Shown piece by piece: positions 23,001-32,648 of a stretch of DNA of 64,000 nt. The DNA lies in contig NZ_CP108476.1 in assembly GCF_036226465.1 (NCBI RefSeq), positions 2,666,001-2,730,000 of the forward strand. The letters run 5' to 3'. The notes below the pieces were generated by a model that searched no databases, was not told the origin of the DNA, and saw nothing but the letters and a program-made list of their open reading frames with translations. Both the position numbers and the translations under genes were made by a program. Every line of letters starts with the position of its first letter. The first letter of the stretch is position 1. The DNA is from Kitasatospora sp. NBC_01250 (GTDB lineage Bacteria > Actinomycetota > Actinomycetes > Streptomycetales > Streptomycetaceae).

Positions 23001-26000
23001 CCCGTCGAGCGCGGCGCCCATGCCCGCCTCACCCGTCCACAGGCCCCAGGCCAGGGCGGTGGCGGGCAGGCCCAGCGAGGCACGGTGCTCGGCCAGCGCG
23101 TCCAGGAAGGCGTTGGCCGCCGCGTAGTTGCCCTGGCCGGCGCCGTCGAGGACGGCGGCGAGCGAGGAGAAGAGCACGAAGGCCTTCAGGTCGAGCCCGG
23201 CGGTGAGCTCGTGCAGGTGGCAGGCGCCGTCCACCTTGGCCCGGAACACCTCCTCCAGCGCCTCCTCGGTGAGCGAGCCGATCACCCCGTCGCGCACCGC
23301 GCCGGCGGCGTGGACCACCGAGTCGACCGGGTGGGCGGCCAGCAGCGCGGCCACCGCGGCGCGGTCGCCCACGTCGCAGCCGACCACGGCCACCTCGGCG
23401 CCCAACTCGGCCAACTCGGCCGCGAGTTCGGGAGCCGAGCCGCGGCGCCCGGCCAGCACCAGGCGGCGCACACCGTGCTCGGTGACCAGGTGCCGGGCCA
23501 GCAGTCCGCCCAGGCCGCCGGTGCCGCCGGTGATCAGGACCCTCCCCCACTCGGGCGCCTCGTTCGCCGCCGACGGCAGCACGGTCAGCCGGGGGGCGGT
23601 GAACTCACCACCGAGCAGCGACAGTTCGGGCTCGCCGGTGGCCAGCGCAGCGGTCAGCTCGGCGTCGGTGGGCAGGTCGGCGTGCTCGATCAGGACGAAG
23701 CGCCCGGGGTTCTCCGCCTGCGCGGAGCGCACCAGGCCGCGGATCGGCGCCTGGGCGAGCGCGGGCGAGGTGACCACCACCAGCGTGACGTCGGCGAAGC
23801 GGTCCTCGGCCAGCCAGGCCTGGAGGACCCGCAGTACCCGGGCGGTGGCGTTCCTGGTCGCGAGCGGCAGGGCCCCGGCGTCGGCGGCCGCGTGGAGCAC
23901 GACCGCCTGCGGCAGCGGGTCGGCGAGGCCCGCGAGGCCGGTCTCGGCAGGCTCGCCGGCCAGCACCGCGATCCGCAGCGGCTCCGGCGCGCTCGGCACG
24001 CCCAGCGGCGACTGCCGTACGGCGTAGAGGACTTCGTCGTCCGAGACCGGGCGGGAGACCAGGCCCCGCACGGTGGCCAGCGGCGCGCCGGTGGCGTCCG
24101 CGAAGTCGAGCGCGAGGGTGTCCTGGCCCGGGTGGGAGATCCGCACCCGCACCGCGGCGGCACCGGCGGCGTACAGCGACACCCCGGTCCAGGCGAACGG
24201 CACCAGCACCTCGGCGCGGGGCTCGGCGCCCCGGACGGGCTCTAGGTCGGCGGCGTGCAGGGCGGCGTCCAGCAGCGCCGGGTGCAGGCCGAACTCTCCT
24301 GCCTCGGCGGCGAGTTCGGCGGTCAGCGCGACCTCGGCGAAGATCTCGCCGCCGTGCCGCCAGGCTGCCCGCAGCCCCTGGAACGCCGGGCCGTAGCCGT
24401 AGCCCTGGGCCGCCAGGGTCTCGTAGACGCCGGTGAGGTCGATCGCCTCGGCGCCCTGCGGCGGCCAGCTGTCCAGCGGCTGCGGCAGCGGTTCGGCGGC
24501 GGGTGCCAGCACACCGCTGGCGTGCTGGGTCCACTGCCCCGCGTCCGCGCCGTCCGCCCTGGAGTGGATGGTCAGCTGCCGGCGCCCGCTCTCGTCCGGC
24601 TCGCCGACGGCGACCTGGATGCCCGTGCCGCCCTCGGCCGGCAGCACCAGCGGGGCGCCCAGGGTGAGTTCCTCGATCGCACCCGCGCCCACGTGGTCGC
24701 CCGCGCGCACGGCCAGCTCCACGAAGGCGGTGCCGGGGAAGAGCACCCGCCCGGCGATGACGTGATCGCCCAGCCAGGGCCGGGACCGCAGCGAGAGGTG
24801 TCCGGTCAGCACCACACCGTCCGCGCCGACGGCCACCACCGCACTCAACAGCGGGTGACTGGCGGGCAGCTGGCCGAGGTCGGCGAGGTCCGCACGGGCC
24901 GAGCCAGGTTCCAGCCAGAACCGCCTGCGCTGGAAGGGGTAGTTCGGCAGGTCGATCCGCTGCCCGTCGCGACCGGCGTGGAAGCGGGCCCAGTCCACCG
25001 GCACACCGGCGCGGTAGGCCGCCGCCAGGGCCAGCACGGCCTGCCGCGGCTCGGGGTGCTCGCGGCGCAGCAGCGGGGCGAAGACGGCCGCGGAGTCCTC
25101 CAGGCACTCCTGGCCCATGGCGCAGAGCACGCCGTCCGGACCGATCTCCAGGAAGGTGCCGACCCCGGCGCCGGCCAGCTCCGTCATGGCGTCGGCGAAC
25201 CGCACCTGCGCGGCCACGTGCTCGACCCAGTACTCGGGCGTCGCCAGCTGCTCGGAGCACAGCTCGCCGGTGACCGTGGAGACGATCGGGATCTTCGGCG
25301 CGGCGTACGCCAGGACCCTGGCGATCCGGCGGAACTCGGTGAGCATCGGCTCCATCAGCGGTGAGTGGAACGCGTGGCTCACCCGCAGCCGCTTGGTCCG
25401 GTGCCCGGCCGCGGCCAGCTCCTCGGCGATCCGCAGCACCTCCTGCTCGGCGCCGGAGAGCACCACCGCACGCGGGCCGTTCACCGCAGCGAGGCCGACC
25501 TGCCCGGTGAGCAGCGGCGCCACCTCGGCCTCGGTGGCCTGCACCGCGACCATCGCGCCGCCCGCCGGCAGCGCCTGCATCAGCCGGCCGCGCGCGGCCA
25601 CCAGGATGGCGGCGTCCTCCAGCGTGAGGACCCCGGCCACGTGCGCGGCGGCCAGCTCGCCGATGGAGTGTCCGGCCAGGTAGTCGGGGCGCAGGCCCCA
25701 GCTCTCGGCCAGCCGGAACAGGGCGACCTCGATCGCGAACAGGGCCGGCTGGGCGTACTCGGTGCGGTGCAGCAGCTCGGCCCCGGCCGAGCCCTCGGCC
25801 GCGAACAGCACCTCGGTGAGCGGCAGCTCCAGGTGGAGGTCCAGGTAGCCGCAGGCCTGCTCCAGGGCGCCGGCGAACACCGGGAAGGCGTCGATCAGTT
25901 CACGCCCCATCGCCAGGCGCTGGCTGCCCTGCCCGGTGAACAGGAAGGCGAGCTTGCCGGGGCCGGCGACACCGGAGAGGGCCGCGCCGGAGGAGGCCGC

Positions 26001-27917
26001 GCCGGAGGCGATCGCGCTCAGCGCGGCGCGCAGCTCCTCGCGGTCCTCGGCAACGATCGCGGCCCGGTTCGCCAGGCCGGCCCGGGTGGTGGCCAGCGAG
26101 TAGGACAGGTCGGCGAGTCGCATCTCGTCGCGGTCCAGTAGCGGGAGCAGGTCCGCGGCCCGTTGGCGCAGCGCCTGCTCACCGCGCGCCGACAGCACGT
26201 ACGGCAGCACGCCGGAGGGGGTGGGGCCGGCCGGGTCGGCGGCGTCCCCCTCGGCGGCGGGCTGCTCGGCCTCGGCCTCGTGCTCCAGCAGGAGGTGGGC
26301 GTTGGTGCCGCTGACGCCGAAGGAGGAGACACCGGCACGGCGCGGCGCCCCGGTCCGCGGCCACGGCCGGCCCTCGGTGAGCAGTTCGACCGCGCCGGCC
26401 GACCAGTTGACGTGCGGGCTCGGGGCGTCGATGTGCAGGCTCTTCGGCAGGAAGCCGTTGCGCATGCTCAGCACCATCTTGATCACACCGGCCACACCGG
26501 CGGCGCCCTGGGTGTGGCCCAGGTTCGACTTGGCCGAGCCGAGCAGCAGCGGTGCGCCCTCGGGCCGGTCCTGCCCGTAGGTGGCGATCAGCGCGCTCGC
26601 CTCGATCGGGTCGCCCAGCGTGGTGCCGGTGCCGTGCGCGTCGACGGCGTCCACCTCGGCGGCGCGCAGACCGGCGTTCGCCAGGGCCTGGCGGATCAGC
26701 CGCTGCTGCGAGGTGCCGCTGGGCGCGGTGAGCCCGTTGCTGGCACCGTCCTGGTTGACCGCCGAGCCGCGCACCACGGCCAGCACCTGGTGGTTGTTGC
26801 GCCGCGCCTCGGAGAGCCGCTCCAGGACCAGCACGCCGACGCCCTCGGCGAAGCCCGTACCGTCCGCCGCCGCCGCGAAGGCCTTGCAGCGGCCGTCGGG
26901 GGCCAGGCCGCGCTGCCGGCTGAAGGCGGTGAAGACGCCCGGGCCGCCCATCACCGCGACGCCGCCGGCCAGCGCCAGCGAGGACTCGCCCGCGCGCAGC
27001 GACTGGCAGGCCAGGTGGATGGCGACCAGCGAGGCCGAGCAGGCGGTGTCGACGGTGACCGCGGGGCCCACCGCGCCGAGCACATAGGCCACCCGCCCGG
27101 AGATGACGCTGGGCGCGTTGCCGGTCATCAGGTAGGCGTCCAGGCCGTCGGGGGCCTCGTGCAGCCGCGGGCCGTACTCCTGCACCTCGGCGCCGAAGAA
27201 CATCCCGGCCTCGGTGCCGCGCAGCGCCAGCGGGTCGACACCGGCGTGCTCCAGCGCCTGCCAGGCGGTCTCCAGGACCAGCCGCTGCTGCGGGTCCATG
27301 GCCAGCGCCTCGCGCGGGCTGATGCCGAAGAAGTCGGCGTCGAACTCGGTTGCCGTGTCGAGGAATCCGCCGCTGCGGACATAGCTGCTGCCGGGGGTGT
27401 CCGGGTCCTCGTCGAACATCCGCTCGAGGTCCCAGCCGCGGTCCTCGGGGAAGTCGGAGAGCACCTCGCCGCCGTCGAGCAGCAGCTGCCACAGCGCGTC
27501 CGGCGAGTCCACCCCGCCCGCGAACCGGCAGCCGATGCCCACGATCGCGATCGGCTCGTCCGCCGCACCGAGGTTGGCGGTCGGGGCCGGTTCGGGGGTG
27601 ACGACGCCGAGCGCCGCGGCGAGCAGCCGGTCGACCAGCGCGGCCGGGGTCGGGCACTCGTAGACCACGGTGACCGGCAGGTCGAGACCGGTGGCCGCGA
27701 CCAGGCGGGCCTGCAGGTCGACCGAGGCCAGCGAGTCGAAGCCGAGCTCGGTGAAGGCGAGCGCGGTGTCCAGGGTCTCGGCCGCCTCCGGGCGTGCGGC
27801 CTTCAGCGCCGCCACCGCCGTGCTGCTCACGAGGTCGAGAACCAACCTCCGGTGCTCCGACGGCGCGGCAGCGGCCAGCAGCCGGGCCAGTACTGAATCG
27901 GAACTGGACTCATTCAT
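17094..27917 (-). CDS. Modular type I PKS, loading ACP plus two KS-AT-DH-KR-ACP modules (modules 1 and 2)
   Basis: This 3,607-residue protein begins with an ACP (Ser about 62 in [10 protein letters not shown]) and has no loading KS, AT or ligase. That is the arrangement of macrolactam synthases whose starter is delivered by a separate acyltransferase. Module 1: KS (Cys about 293, CSAS), AT (Ser about 751, HAFH, malonyl), DH (His about 1052, canonical [10 protein letters not shown]), KR (about 1456; AVRD where LDD is usual) and ACP (Ser about 1765). Module 2: KS (Cys about 1998), AT (Ser about 2440, HAFH, malonyl), DH (His about 2740, [10 protein letters not shown]), KR (about 3160, VLDD) and ACP (Ser about 3478). 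The C-terminal helical tail looks like a docking domain. The ATG at 27917 (MNESSSDSV) is chosen over in-frame starts up to 28007 because GGGAG precedes it and the ACP begins soon after. It lies 131 bases downstream of the mutase epsilon gene, apparently in the same operon. Confidence 0.95.
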   Translation of the reverse strand: MNESSSDSVLARLLAAAAPSEHRRLVLDLVSSTAVAALKAARPEAAETLDTALAFTELGFDSLASVDLQARLVAATGLDLPVTVVYECPTPAALVDRLLAAALGVVTPEPAPTANLGAADEPIAIVGIGCRFAGGVDSPDALWQLLLDGGEVLSDFPEDRGWDLERMFDEDPDTPGSSYVRSGGFLDTATEFDADFFGISPREALAMDPQQRLVLETAWQALEHAGVDPLALRGTEAGMFFGAEVQEYGPRLHEAPDGLDAYLMTGNAPSVISGRVAYVLGAVGPAVTVDTACSASLVAIHLACQSLRAGESSLALAGGVAVMGGPGVFTAFSRQRGLAPDGRCKAFAAAADGTGFAEGVGVLVLERLSEARRNNHQVLAVVRGSAVNQDGASNGLTAPSGTSQQRLIRQALANAGLRAAEVDAVDAHGTGTTLGDPIEASALIATYGQDRPEGAPLLLGSAKSNLGHTQGAAGVAGVIKMVLSMRNGFLPKSLHIDAPSPHVNWSAGAVELLTEGRPWPRTGAPRRAGVSSFGVSGTNAHLLLEHEAEAEQPAAEGDAADPAGPTPSGVLPYVLSARGEQALRQRAADLLPLLDRDEMRLADLSYSLATTRAGLANRAAIVAEDREELRAALSAIASGAASSGAALSGVAGPGKLAFLFTGQGSQRLAMGRELIDAFPVFAGALEQACGYLDLHLELPLTEVLFAAEGSAGAELLHRTEYAQPALFAIEVALFRLAESWGLRPDYLAGHSIGELAAAHVAGVLTLEDAAILVAARGRLMQALPAGGAMVAVQATEAEVAPLLTGQVGLAAVNGPRAVVLSGAEQEVLRIAEELAAAGHRTKRLRVSHAFHSPLMEPMLTEFRRIARVLAYAAPKIPIVSTVTGELCSEQLATPEYWVEHVAAQVRFADAMTELAGAGVGTFLEIGPDGVLCAMGQECLEDSAAVFAPLLRREHPEPRQAVLALAAAYRAGVPVDWARFHAGRDGQRIDLPNYPFQRRRFWLEPGSARADLADLGQLPASHPLLSAVVAVGADGVVLTGHLSLRSRPWLGDHVIAGRVLFPGTAFVELAVRAGDHVGAGAIEELTLGAPLVLPAEGGTGIQVAVGEPDESGRRQLTIHSRADGADAGQWTQHASGVLAPAAEPLPQPLDSWPPQGAEAIDLTGVYETLAAQGYGYGPAFQGLRAAWRHGGEIFAEVALTAELAAEAGEFGLHPALLDAALHAADLEPVRGAEPRAEVLVPFAWTGVSLYAAGAAAVRVRISHPGQDTLALDFADATGAPLATVRGLVSRPVSDDEVLYAVRQSPLGVPSAPEPLRIAVLAGEPAETGLAGLADPLPQAVVLHAAADAGALPLATRNATARVLRVLQAWLAEDRFADVTLVVVTSPALAQAPIRGLVRSAQAENPGRFVLIEHADLPTDAELTAALATGEPELSLLGGEFTAPRLTVLPSAANEAPEWGRVLITGGTGGLGGLLARHLVTEHGVRRLVLAGRRGSAPELAAELAELGAEVAVVGCDVGDRAAVAALLAAHPVDSVVHAAGAVRDGVIGSLTEEALEEVFRAKVDGACHLHELTAGLDLKAFVLFSSLAAVLDGAGQGNYAAANAFLDALAEHRASLGLPATALAWGLWTGEAGMGAALDGATLARIARYGLPGLDAAHSLRLFDAAVRTGEARVVPVEVDAAAVRGRADGIPALLSGLVRPANRRASAARGTRDLAADSALAALPAAERERALLELVRTEVAAVLRHEGAAAISPTRAFTELGFDSLAAVELRNRLNSATGLRLPATLVFDYPSPKLLAEHIRDTLFGSASAEQAAPAVTSAGLAEDPIVIVGMSCRYPGGVESPEDLWRLVADGVDTIADFPTDRGWDTEAIFDPEPGTPGKTYSREGGFLYRAAEFDADFFGISPREAVAMDPQQRLLLEVSWEAFERAGIDPATVRGTATGVFAGVMYHDYGSWLTEAPEEVAAYFGNGTLGSVVSGRVAYALGLEGPAVTVDTACSSSLVTLHLAAQALRGGECTLALAGGVTVMSTPDTFIDFSRQRGQAADGRCKSFAAAADGTGWGEGVGMLVLERRSDAERNGHRVLAVLRGSAINQDGASNGLTAPNGPSQQRVIRQALASAGLSAAEVDVVEAHGTGTTLGDPIEAQALLATYGQEHAADRPLWLGSIKSNIGHTQAAAGVAGVIKMVQAMRHGVLPRTLHVDAPSDQVDWTAGAVELLTESRPWPTDGGPRRAAVSSFGISGTNAHVILEEAQPVEDTPATGTPPTLVALPLSARSPEALGAQAERLAATGEPALADLGLALATTRSAHPYRAVVLATERAELDAALAALSAGQEAPGLVTGTVGEGGLAFLFSGQGSQRPGMGRQWYEAFPVFAEHFDRAAAHLDPALERPLAEVVFGTDAELLSRTAYTQAALFATEVALFRLLESFGLRPDFLAGHSIGELAAAHVSGVWSLADAAKAVAARGRLMQALPEGGAMVAVRAGEAEVLPLLDERVGIAAVNGPRSVVVSGDTEAVLELAARFERSKRLTVSHAFHSPRMDGMLAEFGAVLAELDYAEPVIPIVSTLTGRPATAAELGTPEYWVRHVREGVRFADGIAALAGQGVTTFLELGPDAVLSALGPDCVAEDADAVFVPVARKDKPEVAELLGALALAHTRGAALDWPALYGDYTARAVELPTYAFQHRRFWLDAPAAKGDAGSLGQAPVDHPLVGAEIRLAASDEVVLTGRVSRATHPMLAEHAVLGTVLLPGTALVDLAIRAGDLLGLPVLEELTLQAPLLLPESRAVQLQVVAARGGAVQIFSRPAGDEEAGWTTNATGLLAERGTVRPEPSAPWPPAGATEVDVTGLYERMRTEGYEYGPVFQGVKAAWRRGEEVFTELELPAAERPDAARFGLHPALLDAALHATALLDEERPADGKVLLPFAWNGVELHAGGASAARVRLTREGGEGIRIELSDGAGTPVATVSSFVTRPVAAGQLGPQQDSLYTVELTPRPDLTAQGVGNRQFAVLGTDGLGLDVPVHPELTALGDAVPDVVLLPVPTAAEGPVPTAVRAALHAVLGPVQEWLREDRYAKATLVVLTAQGLADAAVRGLVRAAQAEDPGRIVLVDVAGLGEEPLTLPLLAAALDSGEPELALREGGIQVPRLARVQLPQADQEGPDWGTVLITGGTGGLGALVARHLVRQHAVTSLVLAGRRGLQAPEARELQAELAELGAQVAVVACDVADRAALAALLAEHPVRSIVHTAGVLDDALIGSLTPERIDPVLRPKVDGAWHLHELTLEREISRFVLFSSAAGTLDATGQGNYAAANVFLDALAEQRVAAGLPATALAWGLWAGAGGMGGGLGEADLERIERSGIGALDPAEGLALFDAALRAERATLVPARLDLAALRGRGEEIPAVLRALVRPTVRRDAATGAGGSGGSGGAASLAQRLSTLPAADHEHAVLEAVRSQVAAVLGHDGPSSVQPRRAFTELGFDSLAAVELRNKLNAVSGLRLPSTLIFDYATPAALAGYLLDRLRPEKSRAAAEEPDDARVAELLAGIPVARLRESGLLERLLELSGTAPADAKPAAPGAPAEAQAEADRSSAIKNMDINDLIRTALDRSDAK

Positions 27918-28048
27918 CCGCGCATCTCCCACATTCGGCCAAGACCGTTTACCAGACGAACAGTTACGCGGGGGCATCGGCGCCCGGCCGCGCATCGCCC
28001 CCATCACGCCGCGCCGCTCTCAGCGCCCGGCTCCCGAGCCCGGCCGGC

Positions 28049-29344
28049 TCAGGCGGCACCGCCGGCGAGCGCATGGCTCTGCCCGGCGGCAATCGCTTCG
28101 TTGTCGAACTTCCAGCGGATGTAGGACAGTGACCCCAGCAGCTCGCCGGAGGTGACGGTGTGGGACTCGCCGGCCTCCACCACCCCGGCCAGCGGCAGCC
28201 TGCCGATGTCCGCCCAGCGCAGCCGCCCCTCCCCGTCCAGGTAGCTGCGGGTGCGCCCCTGGTTGTCGGGGTGCAGGCAGTAGGGGATGTCCAGGTACCC
28301 GCGCTGGAACGCCAGCAGCATCGCCCGCCCGACGTCCGGGTCCAGGTTCAGCACCGCGGAGACCAGCGCCGCGGCCTCCGCGTAGGTCTGCGAGTCGCCG
28401 CCGTCGTCGGCGACCCGCTCGGTGCGGGCCGCGCGCGCCGCCGCGTGCTCCAGCGCGCTGACGTTCTCCGCCACCGTCGGGATCCGCACGGACTCGGCGA
28501 CGGTCTTCACGATCAGCCGCTCCGAGCCGGTCGCGGCGGCCAGCTCGGCCGCACCGCCGAGCAGCGCCAGCGATCCGCGCGCCGTGGTGGGGTAGACGCC
28601 CATGTAGGCGTAGATGACGACGTGCCAGTCCGTGTCGGGCAGCAGCTCGGCGCAGAGCCGGCGCAGCGCGAACACGGCCTCCACGTCCTGACCGGGGTGC
28701 GTCTGCTGGGCGTAGCTGGCCGAGATCGAGCGCAGCCCGTGCTGGTGGAAGAAGAGCGCTTCGAGCGCGCTGATCGCCACCAGCTGGCTGGGCGGGCAGA
28801 GTTGGCCGAGCATGCAGCCGCCGAAGGTCTCCAGGTGCGGCTCCCGCCCCAGTTCGCGCAGGCGGCTGAACAGGTCGCAGGAACGCTCCCAGTTCGCCAG
28901 CGACTCGTGCAGCGGGATCCGCCCGTACGGCAGGCAGTAGGAGACCGGGCCGCCCTCCGAGGCGTCCAGTCCCACCGTCATCAGCGCCCGGAAGATGGCC
29001 AGCGGCGCGGCCGAGCCGTGCCGGACCTGCACCGGGAAGTCCGCGCCGTGGATCCCGTCCAGCACCCGCCTGGTGGTCTCCAGGTCGTGGCTGACGATCG
29101 GGTAGCCGTTGAGCGAAACACCTTCCAGCAGGGCGAGTTCGGCCGACTCCAGGTCGTTCACCCGGGTGTAGCTGTCCAGCGTGACGGTGCCGACCGTGCG
29201 CCCGGCGGCGCCCTTGGTGGCCAGCAGTCCGGCCCGCATCAGCTCCGGGTCGCTCATCCCCATCCGGGGCTGCACCACGAGCTCACCCGCCTGGTGCGCC
29301 CGGCGGACGAACGCACCGAACCCGCCGAACCCGCCCCCGCTCAC
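28049..29344 (-). CDS. vinI: Glutamate mutase epsilon (catalytic) subunit, VinI-like
   Basis: This is the large subunit of adenosylcobalamin-dependent glutamate mutase (431 residues), which rearranges L-glutamate to (2S,3S)-3[15 protein letters not shown]. Family stretches include PVQVRHGSAAPLAIFRALM, GGPVSYCLPYGRIPLHESLANWERSCDL and ETFGGCMLGQLCPP. The ORF can be read further upstream to 29650, but that part is antiphase to the sigma-subunit gene. The GTG at 29344, overlapping the sigma stop as GTGA, is the natural coupled start. It pairs with the sigma subunit directly upstream. In vicenistatin biosynthesis this enzyme starts the 3-aminoisobutyrate pathway, and the neighbouring ligase and decarboxylase support the same role here. 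The symbol is given by homology. Confidence 0.93.
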   Translation of the reverse strand: MSGGGFGGFGAFVRRAHQAGELVVQPRMGMSDPELMRAGLLATKGAAGRTVGTVTLDSYTRVNDLESAELALLEGVSLNGYPIVSHDLETTRRVLDGIHGADFPVQVRHGSAAPLAIFRALMTVGLDASEGGPVSYCLPYGRIPLHESLANWERSCDLFSRLRELGREPHLETFGGCMLGQLCPPSQLVAISALEALFFHQHGLRSISASYAQQTHPGQDVEAVFALRRLCAELLPDTDWHVVIYAYMGVYPTTARGSLALLGGAAELAAATGSERLIVKTVAESVRIPTVAENVSALEHAAARAARTERVADDGGDSQTYAEAAALVSAVLNLDPDVGRAMLLAFQRGYLDIPYCLHPDNQGRTRSYLDGEGRLRWADIGRLPLAGVVEAGESHTVTSGELLGSLSYIRWKFDNEAIAAGQSHALAGGAA

Positions 29345-29853
29345 GTCAGCACCCGCTGCGGGAGCGAGTCGAGCAGCCGCTGGAAGGAGGCGATTCCCTC
29401 CGCCCCGTCGTCGAAGACCGCGTCGTAGCCGGCGGCGATCAACTCGGCCAGCTGCTCGGCGCTCTGGGCACCGGCGATGCCCAACTTGCCGCCGATCACC
29501 GCCGGCAGGGCGCTCAGCTCGGCGCACTCGCGCACCTTGCCGATCATCCGGATGCCGTCCTGGTAGCCGTGCCCGTTGACGCTGCTGACCACCAGCAGGG
29601 CCGGGCGCCGCGCCAGGCTCTCGGCGACCAGCAGGTCGGTGGGCACGCACGGACCGAGGTTCACCACGTCGAACCCCAGCTCCTCCAGCAGCAGTTGCAG
29701 GAAGACCAGGTTCCAGGTGTGCGAGTCGGAGGTGCCGCCCGCGACGATCACCGTCGCGTCCCGCTTGACCACCGCGGGCTTGTCCGACCCGGTGGCGGCG
29801 GGCTCGCGCCGCTCGGCCGGCACGGTGCTGTCCTGCTCGGCGGGCAGCGGCAT
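29341..29853 (-). CDS. vinH: Glutamate mutase sigma (cobalamin-binding) subunit, VinH-like
   Basis: This 170-residue B12-binding protein has an N-terminal tail of about 35 residues (MPLPAEQDSTVPAERR...) longer than the clostridial MutS type. The lower-ligand region reads GGTSDSHTWN, keeping Asp and His of DxHxxG but with Asn in place of the Gly. The later SSVNGHG and IGGK segments match the family's cofactor-binding loops. Its ATG overlaps the decarboxylase stop (TGATG), and its stop overlaps the epsilon start (GTGA), so the three proteins are translationally coupled. With the epsilon subunit it forms the active mutase. The long tail and the Gly-to-Asn change are unusual relative to clostridial enzymes; I cannot say whether they are typical of macrolactam clusters. 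Confidence 0.9.
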   Translation of the reverse strand: MPLPAEQDSTVPAERREPAATGSDKPAVVKRDATVIVAGGTSDSHTWNLVFLQLLLEELGFDVVNLGPCVPTDLLVAESLARRPALLVVSSVNGHGYQDGIRMIGKVRECAELSALPAVIGGKLGIAGAQSAEQLAELIAAGYDAVFDDGAEGIASFQRLLDSLPQRVLT

Positions 29854-31091
29854 CACAGCTCCTGGCCGAGCTCGTAGGCGCGGGTGTGCTCGATCCGCGA
29901 CACCGAGACCAACTCCTCGCCGCGGACCAGGATCTCGGTCGGTGCGGGGCGGCCGAGGAACATCAGCAGGCTGGCGGTCGGGCCGTAGGCACCGGCGTTG
30001 GGGATGTTCACCACGTCCCCGGGCGCCAGCGCGGGCAGCTCGATGTCGCGGCCGAGCACATCGCCCGGGGTGCAGAGCGGGCCGACCAGGCTGGCGATCT
30101 GCTCGAGCGGGATCCCCTCGTCGTCCAGGCGTACCGAGACCGGCATGATCCGACCCAGGCCCGACATGCCGCCGAAGGTGTTGATCCCGCCGTCCAGGAT
30201 CACGAAGCGCCGGCCGCGGCTCTCCTTGAGGTTGACCACGCCGACCATCAGGGTGCCGCTGTCGCCCACCAGGTAGCGCCCGGACTCGACCGCGAACCTC
30301 ACCTCGCCGCTGCGCCAGCCGGGGAACCACTCGTCCAGCGAACCCGCCATCGCCTCGCGCAGGTTGCCGTACACCGGCCGCTCACCGCTGACCGCGTAGG
30401 GCACCGAGAAGCCGCCGCCGATGTCGACGAAGCGGAAGCGGGTGCCGAGCTCGTCCTGCAGCCGGGCGGCCACCGAGATGGTGTGCTGGAACTCCCCGAT
30501 CAGGCTCGCCTCGTCCTTGGCGTTGCTGAGCGGGAAGAAGTGCGCACCCGCCACGTCCGTCCCGGGCACGTCGAAGAGCTGCTCGCGCAGCTCCGGCAGC
30601 GTCTCGCTGTCGAAGCCGAACTGGGAGGGCACGCCGGTCATCCGGATGCTCGACGTGGCGCTGGCGTTGGCGCTGTTGACCCGCAACAGGCAGGTGGCGA
30701 CGGTGCCGAGCCGGCTGGCGACCGCGCCGATGTTGCGCAGATCGCCCAGCGACTCGACCGAGAAGAGCCGCACCCCGGCGCCCAGCGCCTCGGTCAGCTC
30801 CTCGTCGGTCTTGCCGGGGCCGGTGTAGAGGATCTCGTCGGCGCCGAAGCCGGCCTTCAGCACCGCAGCCAGCTCACCGGTGGAGCTGATCTCCGCCCGG
30901 CAGCGCCGGCCCTCGCCGGCGCGCATCTCGCGCAGCAGCTCGGGGTGCGGGTTCGCCTTCGCCGCGTAGAAGAGTTCGACCTCCTCGGGCAGCGCGGCGA
31001 ACAGGTCGCGTCGGGCAGCCGCGATGCGGTCCAGGTCGTAGACGTACGACGGAGTACCGAAGCGCTTGGCGAGCTCGGCGTAGCCGGTCAC
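29853..31091 (-). CDS. vinO: PLP-dependent (methylaspartyl-ACP) decarboxylase, VinO-like
   Basis: This is a fold-III, diaminopimelate/ornithine decarboxylase-type enzyme of 412 residues. The PLP lysine lies in VELFYAAKANPHPELL near residue 50. FVDIGGGFSVPY supplies the glycine-rich phosphate site, and GPLCTPGDVLGRD and NIPNAGAYG match the C-terminal active-site segments. By homology to VinO it decarboxylates 3-methylaspartyl-ACP to 3-aminoisobutyryl-ACP. The GTG at 31091 is chosen because it overlaps the ligase stop (GTGA) and precedes the conserved VTGYAELAKRFGTPSYVYDL. Longer readings run antisense to the ligase frame. A free-amino-acid decarboxylase cannot be excluded from sequence alone, but the setting between ligase and mutase favours the ACP-bound substrate. 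Confidence 0.92.
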   Translation of the reverse strand: MTGYAELAKRFGTPSYVYDLDRIAAARRDLFAALPEEVELFYAAKANPHPELLREMRAGEGRRCRAEISSTGELAAVLKAGFGADEILYTGPGKTDEELTEALGAGVRLFSVESLGDLRNIGAVASRLGTVATCLLRVNSANASATSSIRMTGVPSQFGFDSETLPELREQLFDVPGTDVAGAHFFPLSNAKDEASLIGEFQHTISVAARLQDELGTRFRFVDIGGGFSVPYAVSGERPVYGNLREAMAGSLDEWFPGWRSGEVRFAVESGRYLVGDSGTLMVGVVNLKESRGRRFVILDGGINTFGGMSGLGRIMPVSVRLDDEGIPLEQIASLVGPLCTPGDVLGRDIELPALAPGDVVNIPNAGAYGPTASLLMFLGRPAPTEILVRGEELVSVSRIEHTRAYELGQEL

Positions 31092-32617
31092 GGGGTGGTC
31101 CCTTCGAAGAGGAGAGCGAGCTTCCTGCGATCGTGCTTGCCGTGCAGGGTGAGCGGCAGCTCGTCGACCCCCTGGCACAGGCCCGGCACCTTGGCCGGCT
31201 CCAGGCGCAGCGACAGCTCCCGCAGCACGGTGTGCGGCGCCAGCTCGCCCACCACGCAGATCGCGAGGTCGCGGCCCTCGGTCGGCGGCAGCACCGCGGC
31301 GGCCTGGACACCGGGGATGTCCGTCGCGGCCGCCTCGATCTCGATCGTGCTCATCCGCACGCCCTTGCGCTTGAACATGTCGTCCCGGCGGCCCTCGTAG
31401 TAGAGGAACCCGTCCTCGTCCACGCTGCCGAAGTCGCCGGTGTGCAGCCGCCGTTGGCCGGTGACCGGGTCGGTGCGGAAGGCCTTGGCGGTGAGCTCGG
31501 GCGCCCGCCAGTAGCCGGGCATCACGTGCGGGCCCTCGACCACGATCTCGCCGGCCGCGCCGGTGGGCACCTCGTTGCCGTCCTCGTCGAGGATCAGCAC
31601 CCTGGTCCCCGGCAGCGGACGGCCCACCGAGGTGGGCTTGCTGTCCTCGAACTCGGGCGGCAGCACCGAGATGCGCTTGCACTCGGTCTGGCCGAACTGG
31701 CGGATCACCTCGGCGCCGGGGAACGCCGTGCGCAGCGCGTCCACCGTGGTCTTCGGCAGCGCGGCACCGGTGTTGGTGAACATCCGCACCTTCGAGGAGC
31801 CGCCCGGGTCGCGCTCGGCGAGGGAGCAGATCATCGCCGCCAGCGAGGGCACGATCGGCACCACGGTCGCGCCGCTCTCGCGGATCCGCCGCAGCAGCAC
31901 CAGGTCCGAGTCGGTGTCGGCCAGCACCAGTTCGGAGCGGCCGAGCGCGGCGAGCAGGATCTTGTAGAGCCCGTAGTCCCAGGAGATCGGGAAGCGGCAG
32001 AACACCACGTCGTCGGGGCGGTAGCCGAGCTCCTCGTTGATCGCCCGGGAGGCGAAGACCATCTGGCGGTGCGGGCAGATCACGCCCTTGGGCGCGGCGG
32101 TGCTGCCGGAGGTGTAGACCAGGACGGCGACCTCGTCGGCGTCGACCTGCTGGACGGCCGCCCGCGCGCCGGCGCCCTGCAGCGCGGTCACCTCGGGCCA
32201 GACCGCGCCGAAGCCCAGCACCGGGGCCGGCGAGAACCCGGCGATCCGGTCCACCGCTTCGTCGGCGACGATCACCAGCCGGGGTTCGGCGTTGGCGAGC
32301 ACCGAGCGCAGGTGGTACTCCTTCATGCCCGGGTTCAGCGGCACCAGCACCGCGCCGCGCCGGGCCGTGCCGTAGAACAGCGCCACCAGCGCGCGGTTGC
32401 TCGGCAGTTGGACCAGCACCCGGTCACCGGCGCGCACGCCGCGCGCCTCCAGCCACGCGTCGACCGCGTGGCTGTGCTCGCTGAGCTCGCGGTAGGTCCA
32501 GCGCCCGTCCCGGTCGCCGACCGCGACGGCACCGGGCGCGGCGTCCGCCGTCGCCTCGTCGAGCACCCCGTGCACCAGCACGGCGGGCTCGGCCTGCGGT
32601 ATCGCGTTACGACTCAC
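31088..32617 (-). CDS. vinN: AMP-forming beta-amino-acid--ACP ligase, VinN-like
   Basis: This 509-residue adenylate-forming enzyme has the phosphate loop YTSGSTAAPKG, a putative amino-binding Asp in RFPISWDYGLYK, QFGQTE, the LHTGDFG motif and the C-terminal catalytic Lys in LTLHGKHDRRKL. By homology and position it activates 3[15 protein letters not shown] and attaches it to the stand-alone ACP at 34212-34463. The start is a GTG at 32617, with GGAGAGG a little upstream. The stop overlaps the decarboxylase start by four bases. It is assigned to VinN rather than VinM because it directly precedes the decarboxylase, as in the vicenistatin J-K-L-M-N-O order. The substrate itself is inferred. Confidence 0.88.
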   Translation of the reverse strand: MSRNAIPQAEPAVLVHGVLDEATADAAPGAVAVGDRDGRWTYRELSEHSHAVDAWLEARGVRAGDRVLVQLPSNRALVALFYGTARRGAVLVPLNPGMKEYHLRSVLANAEPRLVIVADEAVDRIAGFSPAPVLGFGAVWPEVTALQGAGARAAVQQVDADEVAVLVYTSGSTAAPKGVICPHRQMVFASRAINEELGYRPDDVVFCRFPISWDYGLYKILLAALGRSELVLADTDSDLVLLRRIRESGATVVPIVPSLAAMICSLAERDPGGSSKVRMFTNTGAALPKTTVDALRTAFPGAEVIRQFGQTECKRISVLPPEFEDSKPTSVGRPLPGTRVLILDEDGNEVPTGAAGEIVVEGPHVMPGYWRAPELTAKAFRTDPVTGQRRLHTGDFGSVDEDGFLYYEGRRDDMFKRKGVRMSTIEIEAAATDIPGVQAAAVLPPTEGRDLAICVVGELAPHTVLRELSLRLEPAKVPGLCQGVDELPLTLHGKHDRRKLALLFEGTTP

Positions 32618-32648
32618 GGCGTGTGTACGTCCTCTCCATCTTTGGGCC

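Noticed and set aside
29345..29650. N-terminal extension of the mutase epsilon gene
   Set aside because: This segment is an out-of-frame reading of the sigma-subunit gene. The GTGA overlap at 29341-29344 gives a natural start.
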